Below, in pieces: positions 55,016 through 64,000 of a stretch of DNA of 64,000 bases. The stretch lies in assembly GCF_035222485.1 (NCBI RefSeq), contig NC_085925.1, positions 2,480,001 through 2,544,000 on the forward strand, in the 5' to 3' direction. This stretch comes from Podospora pseudoanserina (taxonomy: Eukaryota; Ascomycota; Sordariomycetes; Sordariales; Podosporaceae). The first letter of the stretch is position 1. Every line of letters starts with the position of its first letter. Under the pieces are notes generated by a model. That model did no database searches. It was not told the origin of the DNA and saw only the letters and a list, made by a program, of their open reading frames with translations. Made by a program: the position numbers and the translations under genes.

Positions 55016-56626
55016 TCAAGCACGTTGCTGTTCCATATTGTTTAGCAAAATGCCCCTTTTTCCCGAAGGAGAATCGCGCGGCCTTGGCTGACTTGAACAG
55101 CCAAAGAGTGAAGCTAGCCCGCCCGGTAATCGCAGCTGGTCGTTTTCGCTTGCCTTCCAGAGTAGGAGAATGCCAATGGTAACAGGGATGGCTGTAGCAA
55201 AGAGATACCAGATGTCTTGATTGACCTGCATGTGGTGCTCATTATTGTCCGGGAAACTGAAGAATTGTGTGCCAAAGATAGAGCTTGCGGCGCTGAAAGG
55301 GATGAATATCAAGCCGACAATAGAAATGATCCGGACGCTGCGGCTGTTCATCATGCCGATACGACTATCTTGGGCATTGTTCAAGTGAAAAGCCTAAAAA
55401 GAGTTTGTATGAGTCTCTGTTCCACACATGCTTCATTTGTACGTACCAGATCCACTGCATTCTTGATCCTTTCGTGAGAACTAACAATCCTGAGCCTGGT
55501 GGAGTTGAAAAGCTCGCTCCGGTATCTCAACAATCGATGGGTGTTTTCCCATGTCCGATCCTCCGTTCTCCACTTGTTTTTTGGATCATGCAGAAGCTCC
55601 TTGTGTGCCGATAGTGCCCTGTCAACTGCTCTAAGGATAGCGTCCAAGGCTTCAGTCAGGTAGATGGCGTTCTTAGCACTGGTATGAATTCCGTGTAAAT
55701 CCAGGCTTGAGAGGTGACGAGAGTGTGAGCTAGGGTCAGTCGTTTCAAGTATCTTTGCCCGCTCAAACAACCTTTTCTCGTCAGTCCGTACAAGGTGAGT
55801 AACATCCCAAGCAATACTATCCACTCTCTGATACCAAGATGAAAGTGCCACGTCCACAATCACGTAGGGATCGTTGTTGACATGGTTCCAGGTTGAAGAC
55901 AAAATGAATGTCACCAAAGCCTGGATAGACTCAAGGGGAGGCTGGAAGGCAAGGAAAGTGACACAGTACTCTGAGTTCTCTGGTTCCACAGTGTCTCGTT
56001 CAGTTGGGGTCATAGGTTTCGGCTTCCATGTCATGACAAAGCCCCATTTTAGCCAAGGCTCATGTTGGTTGGGTTGGGAGGCTGTTGTTGGAATTTTGAC
56101 CAGAAAGTGCATCCAAAGAGCTGCAATCCAGCGTCAGCAAACATCCATTATTTCACTGTAGATAAGGCTAGCGGACTGACTCTCTACTCCATTTTCTCCC
56201 AGTTGGTGGCCAAATGAGTGTGTGACACTCCGCTCACGCTCAGCCACAAAGTCGTCGGGTATGTCGTACAGCTGAATTAATTGGTCATATTCTCCCGATG
56301 GCGCACCTCGGTATCTGCCGTCCAGGGGCGCAAAGCTGCAAGGGACTATCAGTCTTCCATCCATGGATAACGGATTCCAAAAGAGGAAATTGGGCGTGAT
56401 GCGACAGTCCAGCCGTGTGAGCACGCACATCATGTCAAAGTCGTACCCTCCCCATCTGGTCAACTCGGTTACATCTGACTGTATTCTGCTGGGACGGTCG
56501 TCCCCTTTTCAAGCCAGAAACAATTAGTTTTGCGATACAGGGTAAATACTCAGAAGGAATGGTACCTTGTTGCCTTATCCATCTCTCAAACCGCAGGAAA
56601 CCATCTTGTTGATTTGTTGATGCCAT
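55016..56626 (-). CDS. CorA-like membrane protein without the GMN signature
   Basis: The coding sequence is complement(join(55016..55393,55447..56120,56181..56504,56566..56626)), 478 residues. Introns are 53, 60 and 61 nt; the second has an unusual GTCAGT donor, needed to keep the frame. The start is ATG 56626 (MASTNQQDGF). The N-terminal half contains LTRWGGYDFDMMCVLTRLD and LPWMHFLVK-like LWMHFLVKIP. A long helical stretch follows (NTHRLLRYRSELFNSTRLRI), then two membrane segments (VRIISIVGLIFIPFSAASSI and DIWYLFATAIPVTIGILLLW). This is the CorA fold as found in many uncharacterised Pezizomycotina proteins. Where CorA transporters have Gly-Met-Asn after the first helix, this has IFGTQFF, so magnesium transport is doubtful. 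It diverges from the large HET-related gene. Confidence 0.8.
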
Positions 56627-57286
56627 GGTCAATGTGATGTTGATTACAAGCCAGAAGAGAGAAGCGCTTGCATTGGAAGCTGAAGAAATAGAGGAGATGG
56701 AAAGTGGGAGATGGGGGGTAGGAGGTGGTTTTTTGGGCGTCTTTTCTTGGGAACACACCAATGTAATTGCCAACTGTGGGCGAGGGGCTGAGCGGTGCAT
56801 GCTGTGTCACATACCATGCTTGCGGACTACCATCAGGCTACCAATAGAACAACATGGTTAACCACATGTTGGGCGTCTAGACCACGGCAGATGCAAAGAA
56901 AAGGAGCAATATTGACACCACAATCATGCCATTCCCTGTCCCAGCTCCAGACCCTGGGAAAGATTGTTTCCCGAGACAGCTGAGCCTCATGTGAATACTG
57001 CGGCGTTTCCCGGGGACAGGAAACTCTGTATCAGGTAAGTGACCATTGCAATAAATGGTTTTTTCAAGATATGACGGAGACGTTGCTGAAGTGCGCAGGG
57101 AATATCATCTGGGTGGACCTAATATTTTGTCCAGGGCTCCGGACGCGAGACGATCAACAGATACCAATGTCACATTACCAATCTGACAAGGCTCTCAAGA
57201 TAAATACTCTTACCCTCCCTCTCTTCATAAAAATCTGTTGCCTTTGTTCTTTTCTCCTTGTCACTCTTCCCAGGCTTACTTAACTC
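56627..57286. promoter_or_regulatory. Bidirectional promoter between CorA-like and HET-related genes
   Basis: Two membrane-protein genes diverge from these 660 bases. No gene or repeat is seen within it. The right end is pyrimidine-rich, like a fungal leader. Confidence 0.4.
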
Positions 57287-60200
57287 ATGGCATCCACTGG
57301 ACGCCAGGTAGACTATCACGGTGCAGACATCCAGCCCGATCGTGATCGGATCAACGGGTTCCTGACTTTGATGAACGAGGCTGTCCCTCCAGCACAAGTT
57401 CATTCGAGTTCCCAGAGCGTCTCACACCCTCCCCAATATCCTCCCGCCCCCCGACCAGTTACAAACACACCAGGATCAGGAGCTCTCCCTGCCAACAGTG
57501 AGTCAACTTTCACACTACCTATAGAAATCATTCTAATTCAGACAGGCAATACTGCAGCACGTCCGGCTTTCACCAACAACTCCAAGCCCAAGTCGCGACG
57601 AAGACTCTTTTGCTTCTAGACACACCGGGTACCGCTATGTCAGAAAAACCTCTTTCTACGGGCTCAGGGGCGAGCTCCCATCCTAACCCATACCAGGATG
57701 TGTCCAGTTGGTGGGCTGCCTTCTTCAAAGGGGGCTTTTCCTGGCGTTGGTTTGGTGGACCTCACCTGTACTTTCGCCCCAACCTCGAGTATGCCGACTC
57801 GACACCGTTTTTCGTTACAGATGGTCTGGGAAGGGAAAAGGTGTACAACCAGCCGTTCGAATGCTACATCGACCCATTCACCGGAAAGATTGAGAAACTT
57901 TATGTCCAAGCACCTTCTTCCATTTGTCTCCTTGGCTCTGTCGACCCCAATTGCACCTGGAAGCGAACGCCTATTCGAAATGTGACACCGTTTCTCTTGC
58001 GGGTAGGCAACCTCCCCTTTCGGTTTATACCGGCCGAGAGGAGGGGTCACAGATCCAAGTTCACCTTTGAAGATTGGTGCATTGTCATTGGAATGTGGAT
58101 CCCGTCTGTGGCAATCTTTCTCATGTCGTGGACGGTGTATGACCCCTCAGGCCCCGTTGAAGGAAAGGATCCTACCAAATATCTGCCGCTGATGTACCGC
58201 GGCCTAAAGTATCCTCGCCTGGCCCGCAACATGCTGGAAAATCGGCACCAAGTCGCTCAGTTGCTCTACAGGTACACTTCCTGGAATACCACGGCGGCAC
58301 TCTCGTCATACCGGACTTTTCGGCCAAGGTTCCTCAACTACCTGGTGCAGACAGAGCTTCCAGATGGCCGCAAGTTGTTCTCGTTTGAAACACGCCCGGT
58401 GCCTGACAATGACATCACCCCATTCATCATGATTGCCTGGTCTTCGGCACACTATGAGCTCAAGTCGAGGGAGAACGAGTCCGGGCTGCCCCGCAACAAC
58501 GAGGGCGACCTCGACGCTCTTCTCTCCGTGGGCGTGAAGGCGTCTGTCAAGTACTTTGGGCTCGAGCCTGAGAAGCAGGATCTACGTCAGCACCCCAAGG
58601 CCTTTTGGTGCTCTGCAAACTGTATGCCGCCGACGAAAAGGGTAGACCACCTTGGAAGAGTGGTTAATGTGGACGGAGAAGAGAAGGAGCTCCTTGCCAA
58701 CCAAGATGTAAGCTCGATACTCCCAGTCATTGTGCTGGATGTATATGTCTGACTGACTTTGCGTACCTAGACCTACAGTATCAGCGATATTATTCGAACC
58801 GCACAGCATGTGGCCGTTGTGGTTGGTAACCTGCAAAGACCCTGGGATCCCAACGCACTCCGTGTGTGGGGTGAACGAGTCTGGACTTTACCAGAGATCG
58901 TTCTCAGCAAGGGTGAGACAGTCACCGTCTGGCACTGCGGCACTCGACCTTCCATGAATCCATACGAATTCACCGAGATACCCAAAGCCCTTTTCCCAAC
59001 CTGTGCATGGGCAGACGCCTTGAACTCGCGCCAGCTGATCGAGCACTATGGCAACCTTCACCTCAGCCGTCTCGAGCTCGTCAAGATTGCTCTAGAGTGC
59101 TTGATGAGCCGCCATTTCCGTGCGATGCATCCAGGCGACCGTGTTTACGTCCTCATGGGTCTCTTGCGTATCCGGCCTCCCATCGACAGCACCGACACTT
59201 CTTTCCAGGCCTTTGCTCGTTTGTCTCTGCCTCAGGACAGTGATCGTCTCATGGAGCGTCTGATCTGTCTTTTGCCCGACTTTCCCGGGCAGAACTGGGA
59301 GCTCATGACAGACCAGTACAAGGCTAGCTTGTGGGATGTGTACCCAAACACGCAGATCTGCGCCATTGGCGAAAATGACACGGTGGTGATAGACGATGCC
59401 AAGGGCGCCCAGATTCAGTGGTCAGAGTTCACGCGGGTTCGAACGCTACGGAAGCTGACGGCGAAGCGTGAATTCTTCATCTACTTCCTCGTCTGGTCCC
59501 CTTTGGTCTTTTTTATCGGCGTCATCCTTGCAGCCCTGTTTCAACCGCCGCCTCCGATGCCGAACTCCATGTATAACTACCCAGTGCCTACCAACCCAGC
59601 CTACCAAGCGGGTGTTGCTATCACGGTCATCACTCTTCTCTTCTTCATTCTGCCGGCCCCCTATTTCCTCTGGCACATTTACTCTGGAAAGCTTTGGGAA
59701 GTGGAGCCGTGCTTCTTTGGAATTGAAGGCTATGTTCCCATCGAGGCGATTGAAGAGAAGCTGTTTGGTACCAGAGGTAGTCATGCTCGTCTTCAGTGGA
59801 GCACATGGGGTTCACCTCTTTCTCGACACACCCAGGGCAGAGTCACTCGCGAGCGGTCGGTCAAGTTCAAGTACCAAGACGCCATCGACCCTGGAACTGG
59901 TATCCAGAATGCGGTGCCGGTTCTCAGTCTCGACGGGAACATTGACACGTATCATGTCGAATCGATAGACCCTACCAGCCCCTGTTCGCACTGCTCAAGC
60001 AACGCTAGTGGCGGGCGGTATTGTAGCTACCATCCGACCGTGGCTTCCTGTCAGGACATGAGCCGCAGCAAAATGGGCCAGATGAAGGTGTTCACACTTG
60101 TGGACACCTACAACATGACCGTCACACTGTTTTATGCTGTCCGTCCTCCCACGGTTCTGGTACTCGGTGGCAGCGAAGGCGGCATGAAGCGTGCCATTGC

Positions 60201-60450
60201 CTGTTCCTTTGATATCACGACCGGAACTCTGTACAGGGAAACTGTCTTGAGAATCCCTTCTCAGAGTGCGGATCGCATGGAAGGGCTTGGCCGGCTTCGC
60301 CTCGGGCTGGTTCGGCCGTTCCTTGACAATGATGTGCGAAAGACACTCTCCAGCCAGCCCGTACAGCAGCAGCAGTCCTCGACAGTCTTTCAGGAGCAGG
60401 CCACTCCCACATCTGTCCATGTGCCCATCGTCCACGAACCAAAAATCTGA
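57287..60450 (+). CDS. Large HET-related membrane protein
   Basis: One model without stops is join(57287..57497,57542..58707,58771..60450), 1018 residues. The start is ATG 57287 (MASTGRQVDYHG). The N-terminus is disordered and Pro/Ser-rich. The body has WWAAFFKGGFSWRWFGG, a membrane helix near WCIVIGMWIPSVAIFLMSW, then a HET-like half with WGERVWTLPEIVLSKGETVT, LSRLELVKIALECLMSR, GDRVYVLMGLLRIRPPIDST and FQAFARLSLPQDSDRLMERL. Two more helices follow (FFIYFLVWSPLVFFIGVILA, VAITVITLLFFILPAPYFLW), then a Cys-rich stretch and a Gln-rich tail. This matches a widespread, uncharacterised Pezizomycotina family in which a HET-like core is embedded in a membrane protein. The segment from about 57,545 to 57,690 reads more naturally in another frame (YRYVRKTSFYGLRGELPS), so the N-terminal junctions are uncertain. 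Confidence 0.75.
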
Positions 60451-61661
60451 GGGTCTCGATGATGTTCAAGTCCGGTTGCCAGCCAAGTCAAATTTCTGTG
60501 GTCTTGTCTTTCGTAACGCATATAGAATGTGATTCTTGGCTGTCTGAGTTTGCTAGTCTTTTCCATAAAAATATATTACGTACTTGCCTGACAAAGATGG
60601 CGAAATCTGGGAAGCCAAGTTAAACTTTGAAGCTATTCCCAGACGGCCAAATAAAGTGGGTATTTGTGGGTTTGTTGGTCGCCAAGCCAACGCTGCCATG
60701 ACGCGGATGGGGGCTGTTAAATCGTATATGGGGTGCCAAAAGGTGTCAATTCTGTTGTTTATTGTACCAGGTTGAGTTGCCCGGGTGGCTCCTAAAGGCC
60801 CAGGTCCCACTGCCAGATATTAATTCCTTAACAGTGGGCCCGGTTGACTATTTTGACAGGGGCAAGACCCTGCGAGCGATGGTCTTGGCATTCGAAGGGT
60901 CCCTCCTCCATCTCGCCCGGACACGACTGGGCTCACTGGTCTGCGTGTCTGCCATGGACAACGCAGAGACGGGCAAGACAACCAATGTGGATGCTCTTCT
61001 GCAACGACTCCGTCCTACATCCGAACTCCGAGCACGAGGTACCCCACCAATCAGCGTCACCGTATATCATCAACCTGGAAGGCCACTTTGAACCGCGTGC
61101 ACCTCTACGGCCACTTACTTCAGCACAACGACCGTGGCGAGTCCAGAGCAACAGCCGCCCATTGCCACGAAGGCTCGGGAATCGTGACAATGGCGATTGC
61201 TGAATAATACACCTTGAGAAAGAATGAGAGGAAGGGGGAAGCGGGGCAATAGCTATGTCGCGATCTTGCATCTTGCCCCTCACCATGCGGGGTTGACGTG
61301 ACGGTACTTGGTGAGGTATGCGTGTCCATGGGTGGTAAGTGGTATGTGCTTGGTCACTGTTGGTGTTTGTGTGTGAGAGAGAGAAGAGCGGAGTCGGCGA
61401 CTATTCTAAGATCCAGATGCTTCGACCGCGATCTGCACCTCCCGTCGGACCCCTCCGGCCCTCTTTCCCCTTCGCACAGGTATGTTAGGCAGTGGCCCCT
61501 CTTCTTCCGCCGCCGTTTCCCGCCTCCCCTAACTTCCCCTATTCATCCTTTTCACTGTCTTGAGCAACCTGTGGCTTTGCTTTCTCTCACTTTGCTCCAA
61601 CACCACACATCACACACACATCTTCAAGTCTTTTTCTTCGAGTCGTCGACAAACCGCCATC
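60451..61661. promoter_or_regulatory. Intergenic region upstream of the catalase-peroxidase pseudogene
   Basis: It holds the terminator of the HET-related gene and, near 61,480-61,660, a CT-rich tract with CACA repeats that looks like the old promoter and leader of the katG-type gene. No intact gene is seen. Confidence 0.4.
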
Positions 61662-63899
<2,238 letters not shown>

Positions 63900-64000
63900 A
63901 AAGTATCGGGGGATGGTGTCTCATGTTATGTCATGGATTATAATGCTGTGAATGAAGTAATGAATATGCCAAACGTCTATGATGTCACGGCTTGAGCTTT

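Noticed and set aside
57498-57619. Read-through reading ending in RRRLFCF as a separate 110-residue gene
   Set aside because: The stop is avoided by the upstream acceptor at 57,541, and the conserved protein continues downstream; a tiny separate gene is less likely.

Overview
This window looks like nuclear DNA of a filamentous ascomycete, most likely a Sordariomycete close to the Sordariales. The genes carry short introns of about 45-120 nt with GTRNGY donors, CTRAY-type branch sites and YAG acceptors. The gene content is typical of Pezizomycotina: HET domain, Zn(II)2Cys6 cluster, rhodopsin-like membrane protein, fucose-lectin-like propeller, GT69, PigL_N domain, SAT-type non-reducing PKS and fungal catalase-peroxidase. 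The order is an inference from these families; nothing in the window fixes the species. All exon boundaries were worked out by hand from frame, splice signals and family motifs, and the lengths were checked to be multiples of three.

Layout. Positions 1-16,000 hold mainly housekeeping or conserved genes: the end of an acidic-tailed protein, a secreted cell-wall-like protein, an R3H protein, a PAN/Apple membrane protein, a PQ-loop transporter, a WRAP53/Swt21-like WD40 protein and a 981-residue protein that resembles the XPF-like meiotic factor Zip2. Positions 16,000-21,500 are poor in intact genes and contain a decayed membrane-protein gene. Positions 21,600-43,200 are dense again: a zinc-cluster/ankyrin fusion, a possible nuclease-fold protein, a rhodopsin-like protein, a membrane-tethered lectin, a GT69 mannosyltransferase, a PigL_N protein, a mucin-like membrane sensor, a DJ-1/Hsp31 protein and a HET-domain protein. 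Positions 43,200-46,700 hold no convincing gene.

Positions 46,700-64,000 are the most unusual part. A non-reducing polyketide synthase survives only as SAT and KS with several stop codons. Next come an intact enoyl-CoA hydratase, an adenylation domain fused directly to a ferric-reductase-like membrane domain, a CorA-like membrane protein, a very large HET-related membrane protein, and a catalase-peroxidase broken by stops and frameshifts. I read this as a decayed metabolic or defence locus in which some genes remain intact. Most of the new stops in the two pseudogenes fit CAR-to-TAR changes, which is compatible with repeat-induced point mutation.

Several otherwise good reading frames break at homopolymer runs (G7 near 275, C8 near 11,714, T6 near 17,055, a C run near 62,990). 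Some of these may be assembly errors rather than biology. No convincing tRNA, rRNA, CRISPR array or intact transposon was seen.
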